The notes: generated by a model from the sequence alone, not told the origin. A stretch of 23,405 nucleotides of DNA from JBGTIS01 sp041745535 (GCA_041745535.1 JBGTIS010000342.1:1-23405); one strand, 5' to 3'. Numbered from the stretch's first letter, positions 1 through 7,226 are shown. Numbers and translations are program-made.

Positions 1-56
1 CGTTGCATCTCAGCAGGTGTTGGGCGTATGAGCAAAATGTCGACTTGTAATTTCAT
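1..56 (-). CDS. possible 5' end of an unidentified minus-strand gene (partial)
   Basis: Reading leftward from an ATG at position 56 gives the open frame MKLQVDILLIRPTPAEMQ, which leaves the window. The alternating hydrophobic N-terminus (VDILLI) followed by a Pro/Glu-rich turn looks like a genuine protein start, but 18 residues are too few to assign a family. It would be transcribed divergently from the toxin-antitoxin pair, with about 190 bp between them. A plus-strand frame also stays open over positions 1-198, so strand assignment here is uncertain. This is an inference from composition only. Confidence 0.28.
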   Translation of the reverse strand, partial: MKLQVDILLIRPTPAEMQ

Positions 57-210
57 GTCATATTTTCATCTGCTTACTGGAAAATACAAAATAGCTTATT
101 CCAAAAAAATTATAAGACACAATAAGGGTGGGCGTTTTGCTCTGGTGAGATATTGGTTATTGATTTCTTTGTATCATCTTTTTGGTACCCGGCAATAGGT
201 AAAAAAGCCT

Positions 211-218
211 TATATTTG
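211..218 (+). promoter_or_regulatory. Bacteroidota-type -7 promoter element for the toxin-antitoxin pair
   Basis: TATATTTG matches the Bacteroidetes -7 consensus TAnnTTTG exactly and lies 26 bp before the antitoxin ATG, leaving a short leader. No convincing TTTG -33 element sits at the usual distance upstream, so only half of the promoter is supported. Confidence 0.45.
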
Positions 219-244
219 TAGTAGCAGGCATAAACAAAACGGTA

Positions 245-478
245 ATGATACGAAAGATAATAGTTCCGACGGAGCGGCAGTACATTTTAGAAATCCCTGA
301 GTCTTTTATTGGAAAAAATGTAGAAGTATTGGCTTTTGAGGTTTCTGAAACGGAAGTGCTTCAAGAGGAGGACGAAAAAGGACGGTTAAAGAAAATCAGA
401 AGTGCTTTTGATGGGGTAAGGGTTGACCTGAGTAATTACAAATTTGACAGAGACGAAGCCAATAACTACGATGACTGA
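245..478 (+). CDS. putative antitoxin of a PIN-toxin TA pair
   Basis: This is a 77-residue acidic protein. Its N-terminal beta-rich part (residues 2-32, with IVPT, LEIPESFIGK and VEVLAF) resembles small Bacteroidota antitoxins that precede PIN-domain toxins. Its charged C-terminus (residues 38-77), containing RSAFDGVRVDLSNYKFDRDE, is the kind of tail that usually wraps the toxin. The stop overlaps the toxin start by 8 bp, which implies translational coupling. A consensus -7 element lies just upstream. By analogy with the family it should neutralise the toxin and autoregulate the operon. The DNA-binding fold was not identified, so assignment to VapB in the strict sense is an inference drawn mainly from position and size. 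Confidence 0.7.
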   Translation: MIRKIIVPTERQYILEIPESFIGKNVEVLAFEVSETEVLQEEDEKGRLKKIRSAFDGVRVDLSNYKFDRDEANNYDD

Positions 479-875
479 TCTGGTGGCCGTTGATACCAAC
501 GTATTGGTGTATTTGTTAGACCAGGCAGACTCAAAAAAATACCAGGTGGCTGAACGCCTGGTGAATAACCAGCCCATGATAGCTTCACAAACGGTATCAG
601 AATTTATTAATGTTGCCAGAAGATTACTGAAAATACATAAGATTGAAGTAATTCAGCGGTGCAACATTATTTTAACAATTTGCTCCATAATTCCATTATC
701 TAACAGCATTTTGCTAAGTACTGAAAAACTCATCAAGCAGTACGATTTCCAACTGTTTGATGCCATTATTGTGGCCTCTGCTTTGGAAGCTGGGTGTAGT
801 AAACTGTATACTGAAGATATGCAGCATGGACTTGTGGTTGAGAATAATTTGCATATCCTCAACCCATTTTTATAA
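471..875 (+). CDS. PIN-domain ribonuclease toxin (VapC-like)
   Basis: This is a 134-residue PIN-domain protein. The acidic residues expected for a metal-dependent PIN nuclease are all visible: D8 in VAVDTNVLVYLL, E44 in SQTVSEFINVARR, D97 in FDAIIVASAL and D116 in LYTEDMQHG. These toxins typically cleave tRNA or rRNA when the antitoxin is degraded. I chose the ATG at 471 because it gives the normal PIN N-terminus immediately before VDTN and overlaps the antitoxin stop in the usual TA manner. The frame opens further upstream with a TTG at 444, but that adds nine residues of no PIN character. The catalytic set is complete, so the toxin looks intact. Its RNA target cannot be read from sequence. 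Confidence 0.85.
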   Translation: MTDLVAVDTNVLVYLLDQADSKKYQVAERLVNNQPMIASQTVSEFINVARRLLKIHKIEVIQRCNIILTICSIIPLSNSILLSTEKLIKQYDFQLFDAIIVASALEAGCSKLYTEDMQHGLVVENNLHILNPFL

Positions 876-877
876 TA

Positions 878-970
878 TGGATCAGTCAGATAAAAAAATA
901 CCTAGACCAAATGGTATATGAGTTTTATGGATTGACGGATAAAGAAATTGAAATTATTGATCCCGTTTGA
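878..970 (+). pseudogene. C-terminal remnant of a type IIG / Eco57I-like restriction-modification enzyme
   Basis: Directly after the toxin stop, one frame reads KKYLDQMVYEFYGLTDKEIE and ends IIDPV followed by TGA at 968-970. The pattern (I/L)DxMVYELYGLTxEEIxIIE is the familiar extreme C-terminus of large N6-adenine methyltransferase/restriction proteins of the Eco57I/TaqI-like group. Only about 30 codons remain. There is no start codon, and the frame is cut off by the toxin gene upstream. I read this as the stump of a deleted restriction-modification gene, with the TA pair sitting where its body once was. The match is to a remembered family signature and was not searched. Confidence 0.6.
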
Positions 971-1033
971 AATTAACCCCTATTTACCGAGGCAAGCCAG
1001 GAAAGAAGGAAAACAAATGATATTAGTATAATG

Positions 1034-1060
1034 CACCCTGGTTTTAATTAAGCCAGGGGT
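1034..1060. other. short inverted repeat around TTAATTAA
   Basis: CCTGG at 1037-1041 and CCAGG at 1053-1057 flank a TTAATTAA palindrome, giving a compact hairpin with G/C-rich flanks. No U-tract follows on either strand, so a terminator call is not justified. The role is unknown. Confidence 0.3.
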
Positions 1061-1108
1061 GGGCAGTAGTTACAGGACATACCTTTCTAACTTGCCATCA
1101 AGGTTGGG

Positions 1109-1136
1109 TTTGTGCGGACATAAACCGGGGGAGAGA
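1109..1136 (+). repeat. direct repeat, copy 1 (28 bp)
   Basis: This 28-bp unit starts TTTGTGCGGACATAAACC and ends GGGGGAGAGA. It recurs from 1144 with a single T-to-C difference, after a 7-bp spacer. The unit contains an imperfect TTTGTG/CATAAA inverted repeat. No coding potential is seen around it. Confidence 0.75.
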
Positions 1137-1143
1137 GAAAGGT

Positions 1144-1171
1144 TTTGTGCGGACACAAACCGGGGGAGAGA
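1144..1171 (+). repeat. direct repeat, copy 2 (28 bp)
   Basis: This second copy begins TTTGTGCGGACACAAACC and ends with the same GGGGGAGAGA. The one-base change makes its internal inverted repeat perfect (TTTGTG, then CGGA, then CACAAA), so it can fold as a 6-bp hairpin. With two copies and a 7-bp spacer it is not a CRISPR. It may belong to a dispersed intergenic repeat family. Confidence 0.75.
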
Positions 1172-1233
1172 TTAAGCAAGAGGCTTTAGTTATGATAAGA
1201 AGGAGGCAGGAGCCTCGCACTATTTGGGTAACA

Positions 1234-1268
1234 CAAAAAAATCCGGCCTGGAAACAAGCCGGATTTTT
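1234..1268 (-). terminator. rho-independent terminator of the 187-residue hypothetical gene
   Basis: The arms are 1237-1247 (AAAAATCCGGC) and 1258-1268 (GCCGGATTTTT), forming an 11-bp perfect stem around a 10-nt loop. On the minus strand the stem is followed by a run of Us. It lies about 20 bp past the stop of the minus-strand gene. A shorter T-run on the other side could make it work in both directions. Confidence 0.85.
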
Positions 1269-1288
1269 GTTTTGAAGGATACTGCAAA

Positions 1289-1852
1289 TTAGCTGAGCAC
1301 TTCCGCACGCTCCGCAACATTGCCAGGCAGGTCGCTGGCCTGTACCACAACGGAACTACCGCTGACGGTAGCCAGGGCTTTTTGGGTAGTATACACCCAG
1401 TCCACGCCGTTATCGGCAAGCGCGGCCATACCTTCTTCTACCAAACCACCCTGTGGATCGTAAATGGCTACTTTCACCTCTAATACCTGGTGGTCGTCTA
1501 CTACCTGCAATCCTACTTTACTACCTTTGGTACCATTGAAAGTGCTTAGGTCTACGGCCTCAATTTCAGGAACATTCATGTAATCGGCCAAGGCCACATT
1601 GTAGGGACTCTGGCCGGGTTTGGTCCTCAGGGCATAGGCCTGTTTCATGATGGGGTCCTGGAGTATTTTCTTTGCATACTGTGACCCTTTTAGAAATCTG
1701 CGGCGTGTCTTTTTCTGCGCTTCGCTATCTTCACGTTCCTTTAACACCGCTTTTTTCGCGATCACGGTTTTTCCATGAACAACCCTGAATACCATGGGGC
1801 CTAATTTTCCACTAATTCCTTCTGTTAAAACATTGTCTTTTACATACGCCAT
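1289..1852 (-). CDS. conserved Bacteroidota hypothetical protein, basic N-terminus plus beta-rich C-terminus
   Basis: This 187-residue protein has no recognised function. Residues 11-34 contain ISGKLGPMVFRVVHGKTVIAKK, which resembles a signature of Bacteroidota proteins of unknown function (G-K-x-G-x-x-V-F then GKT), a pattern I associate with the DUF6266-like group. Residues 36-78 are highly charged and probably helical (SEAQKKTRRRF, YAKKILQDPIMKQAY). Residues 97-187 alternate hydrophobic residues and carry DWVYTTQKAL, suggesting an Ig- or FN3-like beta domain. There is no signal peptide or membrane segment. The ATG at 1852 is the only good start, and a strong terminator follows the stop. 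It is a single-gene transcript, and a phage-structural or nucleoid-associated role would be speculation. Confidence 0.75.
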   Translation of the reverse strand: MAYVKDNVLTEGISGKLGPMVFRVVHGKTVIAKKAVLKEREDSEAQKKTRRRFLKGSQYAKKILQDPIMKQAYALRTKPGQSPYNVALADYMNVPEIEAVDLSTFNGTKGSKVGLQVVDDHQVLEVKVAIYDPQGGLVEEGMAALADNGVDWVYTTQKALATVSGSSVVVQASDLPGNVAERAEVLS

Positions 1853-1869
1853 TGGCTTTTCATTTTAGT

Positions 1870-1903
1870 TAAAAATAATTTTTATGGAAAGAGAAATTAC
1901 AAA
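1870..1903 (-). promoter_or_regulatory. weak candidate promoter for the 187-residue hypothetical gene
   Basis: Read on the minus strand, TTTG (complement of 1900-1903) and TATTTTTA (complement of 1870-1877, seven of eight to TAnnTTTG) are separated by 22 bp. That is slightly longer than the usual 19-21 bp. It ends 17 bp before the ATG at 1852. This is suggestive only. Confidence 0.28.
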
Positions 1904-1915
1904 CCACAAGCCATT

Positions 1916-2065
1916 ATGATGTTCAGTTTGAATACCAGCGGTAAGGGATTACTTAAAAAAAGCAAAAGAAAAAGTGAAAAGTCTTGTTTAGCTGAGTGCA
2001 GTTACTCGTGTAACAAATCTTACGAAGATTACCAATTCTATCTGAAAAAGCAGTGTAAGGGGTGA
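1916..2065 (+). CDS. possible small cysteine-containing peptide (49 residues)
   Basis: A short frame begins with two consecutive ATGs (1916 and 1919) and ends TGA at 2063-2065. The N-terminal half is lysine-rich (GLLKKSKRKSEK). The C-terminal half carries four cysteines (C24, C28, C32, C47) in SCLAECSYSCNK and KKQCKG, with five aromatic residues between C28 and C47. The C-x3-C-x3-C spacing and basic leader resemble small disulfide or metal-binding peptides, or precursor peptides. No modification or export gene lies beside it. It is divergent from the 187-residue gene, 63 bp away, with no clear Shine-Dalgarno sequence. It could be a chance frame. I report it because composition, double start and clean stop fit a real small gene. 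Confidence 0.3.
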   Translation: MMFSLNTSGKGLLKKSKRKSEKSCLAECSYSCNKSYEDYQFYLKKQCKG

Positions 2066-2353
2066 AAGTAAGTAGGATAGTGAATCGGTCGGCTGTTTCT
2101 TCTGAGTTTTAAACGGAATTACCGCAACATTAGGATGGGTTTGAACATATGAGACAGATTGATTAAAAAAAACGAATGATGGGCTGTGTGGGTCCAGGCT
2201 GGTAGCTTTAATGCGAGGCTGGAACCTTGCTTTCGTTTCAATTTGTTATTGCGAAGGCGATAGCCTGAGGTAATGTGGGCATGGGTGCACTCATGTTCGA
2301 GATTGCTTCGCCGTCGTTCGCAATGACGTGCCTGGGGGAATTGGTGTGGTTTT
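2066..2353. other. non-coding gap downstream of lepA
   Basis: I see no credible gene in this stretch. It holds an imperfect stem-loop at 2191-2226 (GGTCCAG paired with CTGGAACC, one bulge) and the palindromic repeat at 2245-2327. Both lie in the 3' region of lepA and could be transcribed with it. No classical U-tailed terminator for lepA was found. Confidence 0.5.
2245..2327. repeat. dispersed palindromic repeat (ATTGCGA...TCGCAAT type)
   Basis: The left arm GTTATTGCGAAGGCGA (2245-2260) faces a right arm at 2298-2327 containing GAGATTGCTTCGCC and TTCGCAATGAC. The ends ATTGCGAA and TTCGCAAT are exact inverted copies. This matches the widespread bacterial intergenic repeat with GTCATTGCGA and GAGATTGCTTCG motifs. 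Its function is unknown. It may stabilise the lepA mRNA end or be a relic of a small mobile element. Confidence 0.65.
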
Positions 2354-4147
2354 TTAATCCAGCTTCAGTACGGCCATAAAGGCTTCCTGCGGGATTTCTA
2401 CGTTACCAACCTGGCGCATGCGTTTCTTGCCTTTTTTCTGCTTTTCCAACAGTTTTCTTTTCCGGGATATGTCACCGCCATAGCATTTGGCCAGTACGTT
2501 TTTACGCATGGCTTTTACGGTTTCACGGGCAATTATCTTGGTGCCGATAGAGGCCTGCACGGCGATTTCGAACATTTGCCGGGGGATTAATTCTTTTAAT
2601 TTTTCACATAACCTTTTTCCCCATTCATAGGCTTTATCGCGGTGCACAATAGCGGAGAGGGCATCTACTTTTTCGCCATTCAGCACAATGTCCAGCTTTA
2701 CCATGGTAGATTGCCGGAAGCCAATAAGTTCATAATCCAGCGAAGCATAGCCGCGCGACAGGGTTTTGAGCTTATCGAAAAAGTCGAACACAATTTCAGA
2801 TAAAGGCAGTTCAAAGCTAAGTTCAACCCGCTCGGAAGTCAGGTATACCTGGTTTTTAATAATACCCCGCTTGTCCATACACAGGGTAATGATGTTCCCG
2901 ATGTACTCCGACTTGGTAATAATCTGTGCCCGAATAAAGGGTTCTTCAATGTGAGAAATAGTATTGGGTTCCGGCATTTCCGACGGGGCACTTACTTTAA
3001 TAATTTCTCCATCGGTTTTAATGGCATGGAAACGTACCGAAGGCACAGTGGTAATTACCGTCATGTCGAATTCACGTTCCAGGCGCTCCTGCACAATTTC
3101 CAGGTGCAACATACCCAGAAAGCCGCAGCGAAAGCCAAACCCGAGGGCAACAGAGGTTTCAGGCTCCCACACCAGGGAAGCGTCGTTGAGTTGCAGTTTT
3201 TCCATGGAAGCCCGCAGTTCCTCATATTCCGACGTATCTACCGGATAGATGCCGGCAAAAACCATAGGTTTTACATCTTCAAAACCGGTAATGGCTTTGG
3301 CACAGGGACGGCTTACATGGGTAATGGTATCACCCACTTTTACTTCTTTGGCTATTTTAATGCCTGATATCAGGTAACCAACATTACCGGCCCGCAGGGT
3401 GTCTTTGGGCTGTTTGTCCAGCTTCAGTACGCCAATTTCGTCGGCATCGTAGGTACGGCCGGTGTTCACGAATTTTACAGCTTCGCCTTTTTTCAGGGTA
3501 CCGTTGAAAATACGGAAATACACTTCCACGCCCCGGAATGAATTGAACATAGAGTCGAAAATCATGGCTTGTAGCGGTGCTTCCGCGTCACCGGTAGGTG
3601 CGGGAACGCGTTCTACAATAGCTTCCAGAATTTCGGCAATCCCGATTCCTTCTTTGGCGCTGGCATGGATTACATCTTCGCGTGCGCACCCAATAAGGGC
3701 TACAATTTCGTCGGTAACCTCTTCGGGCATGGCGCCGGGCAAATCTATTTTGTTCAGTACCGGAATAATTTCCAGGTCATGTTCCAAAGCCAGATACAAA
3801 TTGGAAATGGTTTGGGCTTCTATGCCCTGGGCGGCGTCCACGATCAGCAGTGCGCCTTCACAGGCAGCAATGGAGCGGGAAACTTCATACGAAAAATCGA
3901 CGTGCCCGGGGGTGTCGATCAGGTTCAGTATAAACGACTTGTTTTCTTTCTCATACAGGTAATTCATCTGGATGGCGTGGCTCTTAATAGTAATGCCCCG
4001 CTCCCGTTCTAGGTCCATGCTATCCAGCAACTGATCCTGTTTTTCCCGATCGGTAATGGTGTGAGTAAGTTCTAAAAGCCGATCGGCCAGGGTACTTTTA
4101 CCATGGTCAATGTGGGCTATTATACAAAAGTTTCTGATGTTCTCCAT
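2354..4147 (-). CDS. lepA: elongation factor 4 (LepA), ribosome-bound GTPase
   Basis: This 597-residue protein has the normal family length. LepA is a translational GTPase related to EF-G that acts on the ribosome during initiation or elongation stress and back-translocation. The G-motifs are intact: AHIDHGKST at 11-19, the switch I region RERGITIKS at 48-56, DTPGH at 78-82 and NKID at 132-135. The EF-G-like domains follow, and the LepA-specific C-terminal domain ends in KKGKKRMRQVGNVEIPQEAF. That tail enters the peptidyl-transferase region and separates LepA from EF-G. It lies 186 bp downstream of treY on the same strand but is a housekeeping gene, probably with its own promoter. The gene looks complete and ordinary. 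Confidence 0.98.
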   Translation of the reverse strand: MENIRNFCIIAHIDHGKSTLADRLLELTHTITDREKQDQLLDSMDLERERGITIKSHAIQMNYLYEKENKSFILNLIDTPGHVDFSYEVSRSIAACEGALLIVDAAQGIEAQTISNLYLALEHDLEIIPVLNKIDLPGAMPEEVTDEIVALIGCAREDVIHASAKEGIGIAEILEAIVERVPAPTGDAEAPLQAMIFDSMFNSFRGVEVYFRIFNGTLKKGEAVKFVNTGRTYDADEIGVLKLDKQPKDTLRAGNVGYLISGIKIAKEVKVGDTITHVSRPCAKAITGFEDVKPMVFAGIYPVDTSEYEELRASMEKLQLNDASLVWEPETSVALGFGFRCGFLGMLHLEIVQERLEREFDMTVITTVPSVRFHAIKTDGEIIKVSAPSEMPEPNTISHIEEPFIRAQIITKSEYIGNIITLCMDKRGIIKNQVYLTSERVELSFELPLSEIVFDFFDKLKTLSRGYASLDYELIGFRQSTMVKLDIVLNGEKVDALSAIVHRDKAYEWGKRLCEKLKELIPRQMFEIAVQASIGTKIIARETVKAMRKNVLAKCYGGDISRKRKLLEKQKKGKKRMRQVGNVEIPQEAFMAVLKLD

Positions 4148-4190
4148 ATAAAATACTTGCCTTCCCGCTTGTGAATAATGTGTAGGTCGA

Positions 4191-4198
4191 CAAAAATA
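4191..4198 (-). promoter_or_regulatory. candidate -7 promoter element for lepA
   Basis: On the minus strand this reads TATTTTTG, an exact TAnnTTTG match 43 bp before the lepA ATG. A matching TTTG -33 box is not evident, so support is partial. It would make lepA independent of the trehalose genes upstream. Confidence 0.38.
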
Positions 4199-4333
4199 AC
4201 AATAATTGCGTTCTGTATGAATATACCCTCAGCATTTATAAGCAGGGCAGGTTGGTTATTTCTGAATACAATTGATTTTACCCCACTCTTTGCTTAATAT
4301 GCTGCTTTTTAGCCTACTTTCAGCGTAAGATAA

Positions 4334-7072
4334 TTATTTGTTTTCAGCAAATAACATGGCCACCGGAAAATCGGCCAGCAGGTCGCTTAGCTTTATCTGT
4401 TCTTCGTGCTTCAGCGTTTGTTTTGTAAAAATATGCCCCCAGTCCGATACCCGCATGTCGGGCATTTTAAGATAGGTATCCTCCCAGATAGTTTTTCCCA
4501 ACGGCAAGCTATCCTCAATATCCAGCAAAGAAACTTTGTGGGGAATTACGATTAAAACCTGCTGATTTTCGTGCTGCCGAATAAAAGCCAGTACACTTTT
4601 ACTGAATTTTCCGCCTGCCCTTACAGGTATATAATTGCCTTCCTGAAATAACAGGCTGTATTTTCTTCTTTCTGTTAATGACTTGAAAGTAGTAAACATT
4701 TTAATATCAGGATGATCCAGATTGGTAATCAGTTTTTGTATCAAACCCAAGGGATCTTTCCCAAAGTCCTGTTCCATTTCATTGAGTTTCCGGCTTCTGA
4801 GCTGATAGTCAACCGGCCTGCGGTTATCGGGGTCCACCATACTGAGGTCCCATAACTCACGGCCCTGGTAGATATCAGGTACACCGGGCGCGGTAATTTT
4901 CAGTAAGGTTTGCCCTGTAGAATAAATGCCTCCGGCGCGCGCTACTTTTCTTACAAAAGGAAGGAAAGAATTCAAAAATTCCTGATCGTGCAGCATGCCA
5001 TGTACAAATTTGGTAACGGCCGTTTCATATTCTTCTTTCGGGCTCGACCAGCTGCTGTGCACCTTGGCTTCCCGAACAACTTTTAACATATAGTTGTTCA
5101 GGCGTTCCGCGAAATTTACTTCTTTCGGCTTTACATGCAGCGGATAAGTGCCAATTAGTGTCTGGTAAATAAAATATTCATCATTGATATCGGGCATTTC
5201 CGCCGAGGGCTGTTTTACTTTGTGTTTACCATTGATCTTTTGCCATTCCATTACATTTTTTTTCCATTCCTGTGGTATTTCGCTCAGCACGTTAATGCGC
5301 ATGCGGGCATCTTCGCCCCGTTTGGTATCGTGGGTAGCCGTGGCGTTCATGGTGTGCAGGGGCCGCTTTTTCATTTCCGCGTGAAAACGGCTGACCGTAA
5401 TATCCTGGGGCTCGGGCGAATCGCCTACTTCGTTGTGAGAGATCAGGCGGTTATAAATATAAAATGTGGTATCTTCTACACCCTTAGCGGCCAGCGGACC
5501 GGTAAACTGCTGAAACCGCATCACAAATTTCAGCCGGTTTTTGTCTCTTTTCTTGTCGTCGCTGGCTTCGCCGTTGAAAATTTCTTTTAGCTGGTTAAAA
5601 GCCTGCATGGCATAGTGTGGAATTTTACCTTCCGCATGTTTAAATGCCTCGGCGAGCACCTCTTTATCAACTTCGGAAAAAGGAAACTGGTTTGGATAAA
5701 TACGGTACACCGGAAACGAAGCCAGCAGGAATGACATCGCCTGGTACATTTTCTTCTCTTCGTCGTCGGTCATGGCAGGCACCAGCTCGAGTTCCTTCAG
5801 CAAATGCATCAGGTTGTTCAACTCGCCACCCATCCTGTTTAACAAAATAAAAAGTTTGTTCTGGTATACAAGGTCGTCGTAATCGTAAGAAGTAACATTG
5901 ATGGTGCTATACAGGTCCGCGAGTTTATCGGTACTGCGGCTGTATTCAAACAACTGATTGGCCATGGCCAGAAAATCGTAGCCGGTGGTACCCTGAATAG
6001 GCCAGTGTTCCGGCATGGTTTCTTCCCACTCCAGAATTTTTTCCACCACAATGTAAGCATCTTCGCCAGTGAGGTTTCGTAGTTGCTTTAAATAACCTTC
6101 CGGATCGTACAGGCCGTCGATGTGGTCTACCCGTACTCCCTGAATTTTTTGTTCGTCCAGCCATCGTTTGATCAACTGATGATATGCATCAAAAACCTTC
6201 GGCTGTTCAATCCGCAGGCAGATCAGCTCGTTTACCGTAAAAAAGCGGCGGTAATTCATTTCCTGTTCGGTAACTTTCCAGTAAGTAAGCAGGTAATGCT
6301 GGTTATCAATTAGTTTTTTCAGTTCATCTCTGTGGCTATTGTAATATTTCAAACCCTGTTGAATAAAGGTTTTTACGGCATGCTGTTCGTTGTATAACTG
6401 AAAAAGTTTTTGGCGAAGCGCAGGCCAACGGTCAGTAGCGGCAGACAGGTTTTTGGAAAAAGCGCTGAATTCCCGGCTTAAATCCTGAAGCGTGTCTGGT
6501 AATGAATCTTCGGTGTTTTTAGCTAAATGGATTAAAATATGGGCGTAATCCTCAATCCGCAGCGGGTACTTGTTATCAAAATAGGCGAACTGGAAGCCTG
6601 CCTCATCAAAAACCAGTTTAATTTCTCCCTTCCGCAATACTTCTTCCTGAGTACTTCCCAGAACCGGCAGCATTATTTTATTTTTATAGGTAACATTAGG
6701 ATGGTTCCAGTTCACATCAAAATACTGATAGTATTTGGAAGCCTCTCCTTTTTCCAGCAAATCTTTAATCCAGGGATTCTCAACGGTGTATGCCATGTGG
6801 TTGGGCACAATATCCTGTAGCCAGGTCATCCCGTTTTCTTTCAGCAGCGTGGTGAGTTCCGTAAATTCTTCCTCAGTTCCGATTTCCGGATTAATCTGGT
6901 TAGCATTAACCACATCGTACCCGTGGGTACTCCCCTTTCTGGCCTGTGAAATGGGTGAGGCATAAATAGTTGAAATCCCCAGCTTTTTCAGATAGGGAAT
7001 TATTTTCTTTAAATCTCTCAGCCGAAAATCGGCAGTTAATTGTACGCGGTACGTAGATGTCGGGATAAACAT
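4334..7072 (-). CDS. treY: malto-oligosyltrehalose synthase (TreY, GH13)
   Basis: This 912-residue enzyme converts the reducing-end alpha-1,4 bond of a maltodextrin into an alpha,alpha-1,1 bond, giving maltooligosyl trehalose for TreZ. It has the GH13_26 hallmarks: start TSTYRVQL, barrel strand ISTIYASPI with GSTHGYDVV at 47-55, the catalytic nucleophile D316 in GVRVDHIDGLYDP, the acid/base E344 in YIVVEKILE, and the third carboxylate D582 in ATATHDTKRGEDAR. TreY-specific stretches are PLAAKGVEDTTFY (526-538) and, towards the C-terminus, PGVPDIYQGRELWDLSMVDP. Length and motifs are complete. No signal peptide is present, so it is cytoplasmic. It is the third of three minus-strand trehalose/glucan genes, but a terminator separates it from the GH57 gene upstream, so its expression may differ from that of treZ. 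Confidence 0.97.
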   Translation of the reverse strand: MFIPTSTYRVQLTADFRLRDLKKIIPYLKKLGISTIYASPISQARKGSTHGYDVVNANQINPEIGTEEEFTELTTLLKENGMTWLQDIVPNHMAYTVENPWIKDLLEKGEASKYYQYFDVNWNHPNVTYKNKIMLPVLGSTQEEVLRKGEIKLVFDEAGFQFAYFDNKYPLRIEDYAHILIHLAKNTEDSLPDTLQDLSREFSAFSKNLSAATDRWPALRQKLFQLYNEQHAVKTFIQQGLKYYNSHRDELKKLIDNQHYLLTYWKVTEQEMNYRRFFTVNELICLRIEQPKVFDAYHQLIKRWLDEQKIQGVRVDHIDGLYDPEGYLKQLRNLTGEDAYIVVEKILEWEETMPEHWPIQGTTGYDFLAMANQLFEYSRSTDKLADLYSTINVTSYDYDDLVYQNKLFILLNRMGGELNNLMHLLKELELVPAMTDDEEKKMYQAMSFLLASFPVYRIYPNQFPFSEVDKEVLAEAFKHAEGKIPHYAMQAFNQLKEIFNGEASDDKKRDKNRLKFVMRFQQFTGPLAAKGVEDTTFYIYNRLISHNEVGDSPEPQDITVSRFHAEMKKRPLHTMNATATHDTKRGEDARMRINVLSEIPQEWKKNVMEWQKINGKHKVKQPSAEMPDINDEYFIYQTLIGTYPLHVKPKEVNFAERLNNYMLKVVREAKVHSSWSSPKEEYETAVTKFVHGMLHDQEFLNSFLPFVRKVARAGGIYSTGQTLLKITAPGVPDIYQGRELWDLSMVDPDNRRPVDYQLRSRKLNEMEQDFGKDPLGLIQKLITNLDHPDIKMFTTFKSLTERRKYSLLFQEGNYIPVRAGGKFSKSVLAFIRQHENQQVLIVIPHKVSLLDIEDSLPLGKTIWEDTYLKMPDMRVSDWGHIFTKQTLKHEEQIKLSDLLADFPVAMLFAENK

Positions 7073-7165
7073 ATAAGGTAGTATGTTAGTAAAAAGTATA
7101 ATAGTATAAAAAATATTCGCGCGGGATGGTTCCTTACCGTTGCAGGTACTGGTGTTACCATGTAT

Positions 7166-7226
7166 AAAAAAACTTCGCGAATCTTTGGCAGTGGTTTCCT
7201 GTTAAAGATCCGCGAAGTTGATTTTT
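7166..7226 (-). terminator. strong stem-loop terminator after the GH57 gene
   Basis: The arm AACTTCGCGAATCTTT (7171-7186) pairs with AAAGATCCGCGAAGTT (7204-7219), matching at 15 of 16 positions. A run of seven As at 7166-7172 becomes the U-tract on the minus strand, and Ts at 7222-7226 extend the stem. It begins right at the GH57 stop codon. It should end or attenuate transcription from treZ-GH57 before treY. Confidence 0.88.

Noticed and set aside
1..198. Plus-strand frame open from the left edge to TAG at 196-198
   Set aside because: The translation has no recognisable motif and an irregular composition. An opposite-strand start at 56 is at least as plausible, and the frame could be chance.
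444..470. Upstream TTG start for the PIN toxin
   Set aside because: It adds nine residues of antitoxin-overlapping sequence with no PIN character. The ATG at 471 gives the standard N-terminus and the usual short overlap.
1109..1171. CRISPR array
   Set aside because: There are only two repeats, the spacer is 7 bp and no cas genes are nearby.
2766..4012. Long plus-strand frames across lepA
   Set aside because: They are antisense shadows of a highly conserved gene, with repetitive low-complexity translations and no family motif.
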